From the NCBI GenBank assembly GCA_012295275.1, contig CM022665.1, forward strand, positions 29,618,457-29,682,456: DNA of 64,000 nucleotides. Reading direction: 5' to 3'. Position numbers and translations under genes: made by a program. Position 1 is the stretch's first letter. Every line of letters begins with the position of its first letter. This DNA is from Chrysomallon squamiferum. Lineage: Eukaryota > Mollusca > Gastropoda > Neomphalida > Peltospiridae. Shown one piece after another: positions 35,412 to 47,850 of this stretch. Under the pieces are notes generated by a model. The model was not told where the DNA came from, searched no databases, and was given only the letters and a program-made list of their open reading frames with translations.

Positions 35412-35782
35412 TAGTTTCGACAGTTATTATTATTATTGTTATTAACGGTCCAGAAAGGTTTCTGAAAACATTGTGATATCACACACACACACAACTCACA
35501 CACACACACGCACACACACACACCCACTTGTACATTTTAAGGTTCAGGATCGACAACTTTATTTCAAAAGTAACAGTGCTTATTACATGGTTACCTCCCG
35601 TAACGTAGAATTGAAATCTTACAAAACATGTTTGAATAGATTACTAGTATTTATCTTTGTGTAGTAAGATTACAAGTAAACGTTATGGAATGAAAATCTT
35701 AAAATGCATGATTATTTAAATTTTGAAATAGTTATTTCAGCTTCATATATACATTTCTTGTGGAAAAAAGATTAGGTTAGAC

Positions 35783-36754
35783 TAATGGTTCAAACTTTTT
35801 GAAGTCGGCACACACTTGAAGACTTACAAAAAATTGCAGGCACACTACACACAAAATGCTAAGAAATATAATGCAAAATGCCAAAAAAAAAAAAAAAAAA
35901 AATAAAAAAAATAATAATAATAATAAAATAAAATAAAATAAAATACAGAAATAAGTGAAAGAAGGGTACACACCTTTATTCATCATCTATTATGTGCTGA
36001 TGAGAAGTATGAACCTGACGCGTCTTGGCAAATTCTTCAGTGTTGGGGTGTATGTATGATAAGCAAACTCTCATTTCCTCATGAATAGACTGAAGATTTG
36101 TTCTTTTTTTGCACTTGATATTGATAGAGTGGAAAATTCTAATTTGCATAAATATGATATTGAAAATTGCAGTAAAATGGCTAAATTTTTTTTTTTTTTT
36201 GGATATTGACTGGTATTCTTCTCTGATTGAAATCCAAACTTTTTTAAGACTAGATTCCTTATATTTAATCTTCAATACACCATCGGTGGATACAGCTCTA
36301 GTTCTTCTTCTTCGGTTAATGTTAAACTAGCATCATCTGAAATTTCTATGAATGGATTTCGAATCGAAGCGTATTGTTCAGTGTTAAGTGATGGAAAATA
36401 ATAATTTAATTTATCTTCCAAATTTGTCAAATGTTCAATATTAAGGGGAAGGTATCATTTGTGCAAGTATTACTTGGCAAAGTAAACATTTCCAAATTAC
36501 CTTCAGAAGCTCTTCTCTTCCAGATAAGTAGTTTTTTCTGAAATGCTTTCATTTTATCAATAGATGTCATAATATTTTCTTCATTTCATTGCATGCTAGT
36601 ATTAAAAATATTGAGGTGCAGAAATTTATCAGCCAAATACGCTAATCTGCTAATCCAAAATTCACATCGAAGGAGCTCACAAAAGTGGTTTTGTCATCAC
36701 AAATATTAACCTAGATCCTAGAATTTCGTGGGGCACACCCTTCGAGAACCACTG
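35783..36754 (-). mobile_element. Decayed hAT-family DNA transposon
   Basis: A 972-bp insertion bounded by an exact 8-bp duplication, GGTTAGAC, at 35775-35782 and 36755-36762. Its ends carry hAT-like inverted repeats: TAATGGTTC at the left and, read inward from the right, CAGTGGTTCTC, a common hAT terminus. The interior, minus strand, holds a broken C-terminal part of a transposase. The right end is the 5' side of the transposase. The missing N-terminal half suggests an internally deleted copy. Confidence 0.9.
35985..36645 (-). pseudogene. hAT transposase C-terminal remnant (ZBED5/SCAND3-like)
   Basis: Read on the minus strand, three blocks in family order but different frames resemble ZBED5-type hAT transposases. 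At 36643-36485: YLADKFLHLN, then NEENIMTSIDKMKAFQKKLL, with an in-frame stop between them. At about 36455-36310: HLTNLEDKLNYYFPSLNTEQ and SLTLTEEEEL. At 36275-35985: KIKYKESSLKKVWISIREEY, then KKRTNLQSIHEEMRVCLSYI and the dimerisation-domain end KTRQVHTSH. Stops and frameshifts show that it is dead. The comparison is with remembered family motifs. Confidence 0.87.
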
Positions 36755-36832
36755 GGTTAGACCAAGATTACTTGGTAATGTAGTGAAATATTATTCATAT
36801 CGATTAAAAAAAAAATATCATAGTAATAATAA

Positions 36833-36982
36833 AAATAAAAAATAATAATAATTAAAAGATAAATAAATGAAATAAAATAAATAATAATAATAATAATAAA
36901 TAATAATAATAATGATAATAATGATAATAATAATAATAATAATAATAAAATATATAAAAAGTAAAAAAGAAAAGAAAAAAGA
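36833..36982. repeat. AAT-rich low-complexity tract
   Basis: Interrupted (AAT)n and A/G-rich sequence just beyond the hAT relic. Confidence 0.9.
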
Positions 36983-37262
36983 AAAAGAAAAAACATATTA
37001 ACTTCTATTACATACAGCATCTCATACAACTGACCTTTTTAGTGTGAAATCATCTCTAATAGCAAAATTAAAACTGAATTATGTGAAACAATCCTTTATT
37101 AGACCAACTTGAGCTTTGTTATGAACACGTTATGAATGCGTTACTTAATACTTGTTATATGTAATAGGATAGGCAGATATGTAAGCCATCCATAAAAGTA
37201 GAAAATTTAGTCAGTTATTTTTATATCCGATCACTACGGTTTAATTATTTTTTTTAATTTTA

Positions 37263-37265
<3 letters not shown>

Positions 37266-37304
<39 letters not shown>
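37266..37304. repeat. (CA)n microsatellite
   Basis: About 19 CA units. A short (CT)n run follows at 37589-37613. Confidence 0.97.
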
Positions 37305-37308
<4 letters not shown>

Positions 37309-38575
37309 CCAAACAATGTACATCATTATATCAAGTAGATCCATTCTTGTCTTATCCAATTTGTCAAATAATATTCTACTATATACAGGAAGCATTCATT
37401 AACACTTTGACTCTAAGGAACCATTTTGTATTATCTGATGCCTTTATATGAACAACTTTATTTTATTTCAAATGTTAACTCTTAATTTAAAAAATGACGT
37501 AATAAAACCTTTCAGCCTACGGGTAGGTTTATAATTATTATTAAATATGTCTTGCTGATAATAGTATATATATCCAGTATATAACACTCTCTCTCTCTCT
37601 CTCTCTCTCTCTCACATACCCAGGCACACAGCATACGCTCTGACACAGCCACAAACAACAAAAAATGATTTTATTGTTTGACCACGGGTTTTAAACTAAT
37701 TGCTTCCATTCACATTATTGTCTGTGTATTCATAGGATATAGTAATTAGTTTATAGCAACAAAGCATTTCATAAAGATAATCTAACTACGATCCATTGGC
37801 AACAAGCCAGAAATCACCGGTATCTACATTGATTAAACAGTTTTGCTTTGGAATTGCGTGTTCAAGAACGCGTACTTGAGTATAAAAATGTTGTGTTGGT
37901 TGAATTTATAAATTATAAATTGCTAGCCGGTAGCCGCATTTGTCAGTAACAACGGCGTGTGGTTAAGGGCTCAGTGTGCTGGGTTTTTTAACGATGAATT
38001 TACAATTTATTAAATAAAATTATTTAACAGGCTTTCTTGTGTTATTATAAAGTATTTTATTTTATCTCCCATTTCGTCTATCGTTGTAGTATTAGTATGA
38101 ATTAACACAGTTAAGATGTTAAAATTAACTACAAGTTCGTTTTGATAATAACACTTATCTTCATCTTTTTCGATCAGTTTCTTATACTAAAACGAATCGT
38201 TCCGGGGATAAAATAATAAGGGATTGGTACATTTTTTGACATTAACATAATCAGCAAGAACAAAATATTAAGGGTATTCATATGATAACAGCTTTCGGAA
38301 TAATCCTATATTAGTACAATTATTGCTCTACCTAGCCAGTGTTTGAATTATTGAAATGGATACAGATACATTAAACTTTGAGGCACTCGATATTGTTACT
38401 ATGATGGAACTGTCTAGACAAACAGCCCTGTCGTTCGCACGTTAAGAATATGAAGCTAAGATCAGATATCTTCAGATGCAAACATCAGTCACTGGTATTC
38501 TATGACAATGGAGAAAAACGTCACGTTCAGTTGCTGACACTTTAGAAATGAGAAAGAGAGTATTCATTTCTTTAA

Positions 38576-38576
<1 letters not shown>

Positions 38577-38615
<39 letters not shown>

Positions 38616-38772
38616 TGTTTTTCATATGTATATTTTAACTTTAAATTCGCAGGAGAGGTCATATCATATTAACACAGTAAATGTTTGTATTAAAAAAATA
38701 ATTAAAATAAAATAAAATAAAATAAAATAAAATAAAATAAAATAAAATAAAATAAATAAATAAATAAATAAA
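38577..38772. repeat. (AAT)n and (AAAAT)n microsatellites
   Basis: (AAT)n at 38577-38613, then about 50 bases of (AAAAT)n passing into (AAAT)n at 38703-38772. Confidence 0.95.
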
Positions 38773-38890
38773 ATTGTAAATGTTTTATTATAAATTTTGT
38801 TGAAGTTTTGTTTTAGCTGTTTATCGACTGTCTAAGGTCAAGAAAGCGTAGTTATTTTGAATATTCGTGTAGCTTAACGTCACACACTGA

Positions 38891-39003
38891 TTATTATTAT
38901 TATTGTTGTTGTTATATTATTATTATTGTTATTGTTGTTGTTGTTGTTGTTATTATTATTATTATTATTATTAGTAGTAGCAGTAGTAGTAGCAGCAGCA
39001 TCA
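38891..39003. repeat. (TTA/TTG)n to (GTA/GCA)n degenerate trinucleotide tract
   Basis: Mixed ATT, GTT, GTA and GCA units drift into one another, ending seven bases before the CRE-like site at 39010. Confidence 0.9.
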
Positions 39004-39009
39004 GCTCTA

Positions 39010-39030
39010 TGACGTCACAGCTATATATAA
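39010..39030 (+). promoter_or_regulatory. CRE plus TATA-box cluster (candidate promoter)
   Basis: A perfect palindromic CRE, TGACGTCA (39010-39017), is followed four bases later by TATATATAA (39022-39030), a good TATA box on the plus strand. No coding exon follows within several kilobases. The nearest plus-strand gene is the GPCR exon 9.3 kb downstream, so this may drive a distant first exon, a non-coding RNA, or nothing. Confidence 0.4.
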
Positions 39031-40159
39031 ACAGAGGCATCCAAATAATTCTTAAAGTTGTTGTTCGAAAATATCTGGGTACCGCCACGGGCTACAGAGC
39101 TTTAAATTTTCTTTAAAATTTCTTCTAGTGCTGTCCGAACAAAATACAGTACCATTACAGTTATTCTTTAACAGTTCAGTTTTTACTTTATACCCCAGTA
39201 ACAAACGATGTTTAATGAAGTCTCAAAAAAACAGTTTTTACAATATACTAAAAGTGAGCGGTGTTTTTCCCAAGTTTTATTTCAATTCATCCATGAAATA
39301 AATCAAACACTTCATAATATAACTTCTTCTGTGAAACCACCAACACGTGTTGTCCGAACGGCAAATTATTAAAACTTGTAATCCTAAGTTTGTGGAGGAA
39401 CCACAAAAAATATCAGTGAAGTAGCAATAATGGAATCTTCTAGATTTAGGGTAACTGATAATCGTCTGCATTTCAGATCCATGAAAGCAGAAGTGACCCA
39501 AACATCAAAAGCACGCATCAGTCAAATGGTGGGAATAAACATTTATACCCGGATGATTAAACAGACCCTCGAGCTTTATCGTGTTATATTTTTCTCTTAA
39601 GACATCCTTGATGTACCTCTCTAGTATTATCAAAACACATAAATTTTCTTTCAACACATTGTTGAGAATTTATGTAGTAACAAGGGTGTATTTCATTATT
39701 TTTCAGTCCAGTGTACTTGAGTTTAGTCGTATGCTTGATAATAAAAAATTTGAATAGATCGTTGACAAGTCGCATTTTGTTGATGATGGGTGCTATTAAA
39801 ACTGTTTACTGAAATGAGTTATATACTACACCTTGCACTTTAAACCGTCTTGTAAGAATTCTAGAGTGTTGTTTTCTGACTTATGTCGTTAAAAGCAAGC
39901 AAAGTATTACATTGAATGCTGGATTATTCATAAAGGTTAGCAGAAAATGTTCTTTAAGAACTATACTTCAAAATTTCAAGGATGTCTGCTGAAATTAATC
40001 TGTCTTGTGTCACTTTGCTTTTGAGTAAATAATTCCTATCAGTAACTATGCAGTTGTCACAATAAAGTAACCCCCCATTTTGTTTACTAGCATCTTTTGA
40101 TATGTTCGTATCACTCCTTTCATTCATTTTCTAAAACCTCTCTGTAAGAAAAGTACGTT

Positions 40160-40162
40160 TTC

Positions 40163-40226
<64 letters not shown>
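40160..40226. repeat. (TTA)n(TTTA)n microsatellite
   Basis: Short TTA run followed by about 13 TTTA units. Confidence 0.95.
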
Positions 40227-40228
<2 letters not shown>

Positions 40229-40570
40229 ATTAGCAGCTGTTTGTCGTGTCGATTTCATCTTGGTCGTCTGTAGCATTAGTCGAGAATAAAGATTGTAAAC
40301 CAGTCCTCTAAGAAACTGTCAAACAAGGCAAATAATCAGTCAGTATTCGTATACTTAATAATAATCAACTGACAGACTTGGCCAAAAATATAACATTAAC
40401 ACGTAGATGTGAATTTTTCGTGAATTCAGTATATCATAGCGATAGCATACGTAACTGTAGTGAAATATTAAGATTATATCATTAACATTAGTAAATTACA
40501 AATGGTGGCTTAGAGAAACTGGTAAGAGGTATAACAAAAAGAGATTCTACGTGATTTGTTGACCCGTTTT

Positions 40571-40575
<5 letters not shown>

Positions 40576-40640
<65 letters not shown>
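40576..40640. repeat. (TC)n microsatellite
   Basis: About 32 uninterrupted TC units. An (AAT)n run follows at 40753-40778. Confidence 0.98.
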
Positions 40641-40643
<3 letters not shown>

Positions 40644-41879
40644 AATTTGCTTTAGTATACATACTGCAAATATTAATTATGAAAAAACAACATAACGTTA
40701 TGGAGAACCTGAAATTATTTTATGAACTTTTATTAATACATTATTTACTAAATAATAATAATAATAATAATAATAACAAGAAGAAGGAAAAAAAGAAGAT
40801 GTCGTGAATGATAACAGTAACAATTTTCAAAATTAAATAAGGTTTGTTGCTGAGGTTTTACAGAAAAAACTGAACTGTTGATGTGAAGTTGTGGCGAATG
40901 AATTGTCTTTAAAACAACAAAAATTCTTTGTGCTTTTAAAGTTTTGTTTTTATTGTCTTTTATTAGCTCTGTCATCGTTGATAACAAATTATGACATAAA
41001 TAGTACTATTATTGATTAATTTTATATTATTTATTTATATGTTAAAAATATTTGATATCATTAAAACTGAACGCGTTTAAATTAAAATACATTCCTTTTT
41101 CCCCCCACTTATTCTACATAAATTAACACTGAGGTAATAGTCGGGCCATACATAAAAACAGATAAACAAAACAAAAAAACCATACTTACATACATATCTT
41201 CCAATTCTTCGTCGCTTTAATATGCAATACCTACAGTGAAAAGTAATTCGAAAAATGTCTATTAAACTGACATTATTTCGATTTATATATTTCTGATAAA
41301 ATCTGTATGTCTTTAAATTAATAATATATCCCATTTCTTCTTTTTTTTCTTTTTCTTTTTTTGGTCTCTTATTCGACGTAAAATAACATCGAGATAATAG
41401 TGGTGCCATAAATAAACACATGTTGCATTTACTTCATTTTTGTGGCTGTTTAAGAATTGATCAAGACGAAATTACCAAAACAAGATTAAAAAGTAATTTA
41501 ATTGTAAGGCGGAAACAACGAGTTTGTGAAACACGTCTGCAAATGAATTATATTATATGGAGACAAGGACATGCTCAAAAAGTGGAATGCTTGTGAAATG
41601 TTTCTATCAATCGATAAATGACTATAACTGCTCTTTATTAAGCTGAGAACTATTAAAGTCGTCTTCAATTTTCCACGTTGTTGAAAAGAAGCTCGTTTTT
41701 CTATACGGTCGTGACTGTAATAATGAAGATAGACATTTCTAGGTTTAAAAAGATATATTTTTTCGTTATACATAACCGCGCTAATATTGATTATTTCTGA
41801 AATTAAGTTTAAAAATTACTTTAACATCGGTTCATTATATAATTTTGTTAATGCAATGTTAGTTACCTTCATCTTATTA

Positions 41880-42010
41880 TCTCTCCACTTGTCCTTCCAG
41901 ATGTTTGTCTCTCTGTCCTTCTGTCTGTCTATCTATTTGTCTGCCTGTCTACTTGTCTGTTTGTCTATATATGCATCCAACTCCGTCTGTCCATCTCTCT
42001 ATTTGTTTGC
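41880..42010. repeat. Degenerate TCTG/TCTA tetranucleotide tract
   Basis: Diverged repeats of TCTG, TCTA and TTTG type, less regular than the array at 45.7 kb. Confidence 0.8.
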
Positions 42011-43100
42011 ATATCAACAGAGAGAAACATAACCAGAGAAATAGATATATAAAGATACTGCCAGTCTTTCTGTGATTTTTGGTAATCTATTCATTAATAA
42101 GAAACAAGAAGATCAAGAGAAATAACACCGAGTTAAGCTGCTGGCCTTAACTCGAAACAGGAAAGAAAAACAAAGCAGACTAGACTCGGTTATGTGTATA
42201 CTTCATAAATGATACAAGCTGGGATCGAAAACCAGTGCCAGCTTTTATACAGAACTAACAACAACATTATATTTTATCTTTATTAAACCTGTAATACATA
42301 ATTTTTTTTAATAATAATCAGAAAATAAAATAAAATAAATAAACAACACCAAACAATAATAATAATACCAAAAATCAGAAAGGAAAAACATTTGAAAATA
42401 AAAGCAGAACAACTGTTAAAAATGAAATTTTATAATTTGTAATATTCGCTAAATGTGATTATATTTAGCAAACTTAATAATTTCATCTTGCGCAATAAAT
42501 CGTTTTAAACTCGCTGTGAATAATAATTTAAAAAAAAGTACCCAATAATAACAAAAGTGAAAAACAAAAAGCGCACAAAACCCTTCCAACCTACTAACAT
42601 TAAAATACAAAAAGATATTTTCACTTAAATACAATAATCCATGTAAATGGTTTCTACGATGTTTAAAGTTGTGCCTTATTGACATGTTACTTCTTTGGAT
42701 ACAAAATGAACTCATCTCAGAAATTCCAAAATCTTAACTATTAATGAATTTAAAAGGCTGTTTGATTTGATGTTGTTGAATGTATGTTATATATTACATT
42801 TATTTACGTACGTACGCATGTATATATGTTACTGAAATTAAAATATAATTTAAAGATTATTGTATATGATATTTATCTACCATATAACAGAAAAGAGATA
42901 ATATTATTGTCAATACAGTCATTGTCTGAATTTACAATGGAAGAGATCGATGTTTGTTTAACCTGATCATCATCTTCACTTCTACATCTTCCGGTTGCAA
43001 TTTTGTTCGTCTTAATAACACGTGTTTCTTCTTAAACTGGCAGCTGATATAAAGGAACGTAGTGTTGCTATTCTCTTGACATGACATGTGTGTACGGTGA

Positions 43101-43170
43101 CTTCCCACCTAGCCAAAAACCTAATCAAATCAATCTATTACAACAACATTGGGTTTTGACTAGGTGGGAG
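43101..43170 (+). ncRNA. Pre-miRNA-like hairpin (candidate)
   Basis: A 70-nt inverted repeat. The left arm at 43101-43125 pairs with 43148-43170 over about 22 base pairs, with one bulged U, one C-A mismatch and one bulged A, closing a 22-nt loop. Arm and loop sizes are those of an animal microRNA precursor. A copy of the 3' arm (GTTTTAGACTAGGTAGGAGT) recurs at 43491, so the hairpin may instead be part of a small transposon. No known miRNA seed was recognised. Confidence 0.35.
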
Positions 43171-43306
43171 TTGGTTGGTATGAGATTAACTTTGGTCAGT
43201 ACTATTATATTCTAGTTATTTTGCGGTATTCTAGTCACTCATTTGTACAAACTCATCAACATCACTAGCAGAGTACTTCTATTTTCTGAGCTATATTCAT
43301 ATTTAA

Positions 43307-43410
43307 ACATACTTGATGTTAATTTAAAAATATAGCTCGAAAGCTCATATATTTTAATTCATATTTATATCAATTATTTGTTTTACTTCTGAGCATTTAG
43401 TTTGCATAGG
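43307..43410 (+). repeat. Left arm of a ~105-bp inverted repeat
   Basis: This segment (core TATAGCTCGAAAGCTCATA) recurs in reverse complement at 44573-44683 with roughly 85-90% identity by eye. The arms are separated by about 1.16 kb of single-copy-looking AT-rich DNA. It could be a foldback element or two opposed copies of one dispersed repeat. Confidence 0.85.
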
Positions 43411-44572
43411 CTACGGCCCTTAATACCAATTTACTATCTAAACATTTGGCCATGGTATCCCAACATTATTTAGGGAGACAGATCTTTTAAGTTTTAGACT
43501 AGGTAGGAGTGAACAGTTTGTACCACTAAACGATGAATATATTACGAAAAATCAACGACCAGGAAATAAAAAATATTATTACGCAAGTCCTTTTCAGTAA
43601 TAAATTACATATGTCTGTGTACGTTTATTAATTTGAAACCACATTCTGGAACATCTTGACAATGAAGAAAAATTGGTAAAAGATTTATATTGTGTAAATC
43701 AAAGAGTAATTATATTTGTTTAACGGCCTGAAGTGATGGAACTGTGTCGATAACAAACGCCTCGAGAGTAATTATACTTACAACAGTTATTACCGAAATA
43801 TATTGAGGTTTCTTTCACTACATATTCATTAATCATTCATTTATAATTTAGTTTTCACTGCATCTCACATTCATCTTTTTGTTTTCAATTTCGTAGACCG
43901 ATGAACTAAGAAGAAATATTTCATCTTCTGTTTTCAGTTTTAATATGATGCCGTTGTTTTTTGAATATTCGTAGATTGTTCTTTGCTTCTGTTTTCAGTT
44001 TATATTTAATTTCGTTTTTCATAATATGCATCGGTAGGGTTTACATATTATAAAAGAAAATGCAAATAGATATAATTATCTGATATAAATATGATATAAC
44101 TGTATAATATACTTGTACAAATACCGACTATTCTGCTGGGTTTCGAACTCACAGAGACGTTTGCGATGAAATTTATTATAACAGTCCAGACGTTATAATC
44201 ACGAAACCTGGCAAACTATTCGGACAAATTGAACATTACTATGAGCTGCTTAATGCTCTGTTATTCTAACTACAGCTGTCTGTTTTCAATTACTTTTCAT
44301 TTTCGTTTGTTTTCTGTTGACGTAGTTCGAAGCGTGCAATCTGTGGCTTCGACAGACAACAGAATGTACTTAATTTGTCAGAGAAAAAAGACAAAAAGAA
44401 GACCTTCGTCTTTTGTACCTTATATTTTGCAACCAGGAAATGTCAGTCTTCTTGAGAAAAACTGACATATGTAAATTAATAAGAGAAAATTATGAATTGT
44501 TGTCCTTTTAAAAGGAGAATCTAATTAAATTATATTTATTTCAATTTATCTGGCTTTTTTGTGATTTTGAAA

Positions 44573-44683
44573 CCTACGCAAACTAAATTCTCAGAAGTAA
44601 AACAAATAATAGATATAAATATGAATTAATATGTATGAGCTTTCGAGCTATATATTCTAAACTCTAACATCATAGTATGTATA
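44573..44683 (-). repeat. Right arm of the ~105-bp inverted repeat
   Basis: Reverse complement of 43307-43410, with core TATGAGCTTTCGAGCTATA. Similarity stops at the inner edge (CCTACGCA here, TGCATAGG in the left arm). Confidence 0.85.
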
Positions 44684-45724
44684 TAAAACAAAAGAAAAGA
44701 AGTAAATGAAACAAGACAAGCAATAATAAATAATCTTGTATGCTTTCTTGATCAGAATATGATAATGAAAATTGTCAAAATTAATTCTTTTATGTTAAGA
44801 ACAGCAGAAAAAAACACACGTTTACGTGAGATTTTGTAATATTAAGATAATAAAAGTATTAAATAGCACAGACACATGATAATTACAAAACTGATTAAAT
44901 CTTGATTTTTGTAGGATATAAAATTCGTAAGTATTTTAGTAGGATGAACTGCCTTGGGCCTATCAAATCCATCAACCTTATTTTTTTGTTCTCACAACTA
45001 TTCATCTCATTTCCATCCAGCGGACACACAGCTGATCCATTTTACAGTCGTTTCTCGTTTCTGTGTCATTTCGTTTCTAGCCCCATTGTTATCTCGAGGT
45101 CATTTTCTAGATTCTTTAACTATTGTGTCATGCAGTACTCATTTAAAGTCCATTTGCCAGTTTCTTGTAATAAGTTCATCACGATTTCGTCCTAAACTAG
45201 TTTGCCTGTAGTGTCTTGAATATCCAGTCTTTACGTGAAAAATCATTTTATAACAAAGAACAACAAAACTCCCTCAAATAACACTACTTTTAATAACAAT
45301 ACAAACAAATATTCCATGACGGATCGAATCGGAAATCACCTAATCTACTTTTATGTAACTACCAAAGTAACCTTAAAGGTATATTTTATTTTTACCACGC
45401 ACCACCGTAGTCATTGGCTGTATTTTTAACAAGTTTTATCAGTTTTTCTGACGAACTCTATCATCAAGACCGAACAGTGAAGTAACTCTTCATGTATTTC
45501 AAGATTCCCTGATAAATTACTTTCAGCACATAATTTATTATTTTACACTGCATACATTCATTCAGCAATGCCATATGTTTACATCTTCGAAAAGAAATAC
45601 TGTACAATCATATATTATTTTCATAGCTTCATGTACTTTAAGTCCTATTATTTAATTATTTATAGATAGATTTCTCTATAACCACCTACCTACTAAACTA
45701 TCTTTACTACATATCAACTACCGT

Positions 45725-46000
45725 CAGTCCCTAACATTCATCTGTCTGTCTGTCATTTTATCTATCTCTACGTCTGTCGGTCTATCTCTCCATCTCTCCA
45801 TCTACCTGTCTGCCTATTTATCTTTCTCTGTCTGTCAATCAGTCTATCTACCCACTGACCTGTTTGTCTATTTATCTGTCTCTATGTCTGTCTGTCTATT
45901 TATCTTTCTCTATGTCTGTCTGTCTGTATGTCAATCCATCTGTCTGTCTGTCTGTCTATCCATCTGCCTGTCTGTTTGTCCACCTGCCTATCTCTAACTT
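45725..46000. repeat. Degenerate (TCTG)n/(TCTA)n array
   Basis: About 275 bases of diverged TCTG, TCTA, TCCA and TTTA tetranucleotides; an old, decaying tetranucleotide array. Confidence 0.92.
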
Positions 46001-46359
46001 AATTTATGTTAAGGCCTCCTTTACATGATTACAAATATAAACAAACATGCACACGGATTTGCACGCTAGTCTAATATCTAACGCCAACTTATTTAGCTAA
46101 TCAAAATCATAAGTACATATTTTAAAACCGAATTTGCCTAATATAAAACACGAAGGAACGATCTTTAATTATACAAGCTGTAATCAAATTATTACCACTT
46201 GTGAAATAATTAACTTCCGTTGTAATTTCTCAAATATTTTATTAATTAAAATTCACGCGACGTACGAGCAGGTAATCCTCTCGATTTTGTAAAGGGAAGT
46301 CGTTAAAATACGTTTACAACGTGTAACAGGAACAGATGTTCCAAATGTAACAATGAACT

Positions 46360-46730
46360 TGTATTTTAATGGTACCTGTTGTATATCACCTGAAACTGAG
46401 TAGAATAAACACTCGTGGCGGACTACACCATTATGGGTTACTTGAGCCACAGATTAACAGCTCCCGCTTGGCTGGTGAAAAAGCATATAATGCTAATTTG
46501 CCTGGTCCGATAATATTTGCAGAAATCTTTCTCAGTCTAGGTGATGGTTCCTCTGCGAGCGTCGCTACAGAAAGTTGCACGATCTTCGAGTCGATAGATG
46601 TCATTGCCTGAATACGTCTTTCTCGGGCAACCAATCACAGCTAGTGAAGACGTGACTGTCTCCTCGATATATCAGTATTAAAATGCAGACAGGGAGCTAG
46701 TAAACTTCACTGCAGAGCGTAACTGGGATG
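46360..46730. other. Low-AT island upstream of the GPCR exon
   Basis: A CpG-bearing stretch that stands out from its surroundings. It has short open frames on both strands (46369-46611 plus, 46431-46634 minus) but no recognised protein. It could be a promoter-proximal region or first exon of the GPCR gene; unproven. Confidence 0.3.
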
Positions 46731-47546
46731 AAGTATTTTTTCTTTAAATTGTGAATGTGGAAGAAAAGTATATTATTTTAAATGTGAATATGGAACAAAT
46801 CGTTTTTTTCTTTTAAATATTAAAGTGGAAGAAAAATTATTTTGTTTTGCTCTTAACAGTGAACATAAAATCGTGATCAAAAAAAAAAAAAAAAACACCA
46901 AAAAACCCCACAACTGTATCAATAGGTTTGTCTACATATAAAAGGATTAATGTGTTTTCAATATAAAACTGGATTTTCAAGAATTAAATGAAAAGTCTGA
47001 GATGAACGGGAAAAGAGAAAAGTGAACGACACACGAGCTTAAAGTGATATAATTCGTCAAATTCATTTTTTACATCTGACTTTAAAAATCAATTGTTTTT
47101 TTTATAAACATTATGAAGAAATAACTTTAGGAATTTTAAGCCATGTGAATGTTTAAGAACTTTATAGAAAATATTACTTTCACATAATTAAAAGATTTTC
47201 TATATAATGCCAAATTAAACTTTGACATTCATGGAAGTTTGTTCTTGACTGATTTCGGATCACCGAGACACACGTATATCTCTGGACAGAGTAAGAAAAA
47301 TAGTTAAATAAACAATAAATAAAAATAATAAAAGTAAAAATAAAATTAAAATACTTTGAATACTTTCCACAGCTGGTTGCAGTACTGCTCCTCAGAGAAC
47401 AAGATAGGTAATCAGGATTACATACTCGAAGACGCTTTGATACTTCTCACCTGCACTCTTTCAGGATTCTTCAACAAAATTAAAAAGCAAAATGCTGAAG
47501 AAGTGATAAAACAAGAACCAAAAATAAAAGAATTAAAAGTGAGATA

Positions 47547-47579
47547 AAAACAGTAAAAAAAAAAAAAAAAAAAAAAAAA
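47547..47579. repeat. Poly(A) tract
   Basis: An A run of about 27 bases, part of the A-rich DNA preceding the first copy of the 86-bp duplicated block. Confidence 0.9.
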
Positions 47580-47624
47580 TAATTTAAAAAAATCAATAAA
47601 TGTAAAAAAAATAAAATAAAAAAA

Positions 47625-47710
47625 ATCACGTCTCCATTTACATCAGCTTCAAAGATAAAAACTATTCAATGCCAAAAGCTGACATGTGTCGTCTTTATCA
47701 GGAATAAGCA
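47625..47710 (+). repeat. Duplicated 86-bp block, copy 1
   Basis: Starts ATCACGTCTCCATTTACATC and ends TTATCAGGAATAAGCA; differs from copy 2 at only a handful of positions. Both copies are preceded by A-rich sequence. Confidence 0.95.
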
Positions 47711-47850
47711 GAAGAAGTGAAAATCAAGAAAAAAAGAAAAGAAGTAAAAGTAATTAAAAAAACAGTACAAAATAATAATAATAATAACAATAAAATAATT
47801 TAATAATAATAATAAGAAGAAGAAGAAGAAGAAGAAAAAAAAGAAGAAAA

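Noticed and set aside
44902-45211. Two overlapping 85-97 codon plus-strand frames
   Set aside because: No recognisable domain or splice context; overlapping frames of equal quality argue against coding.
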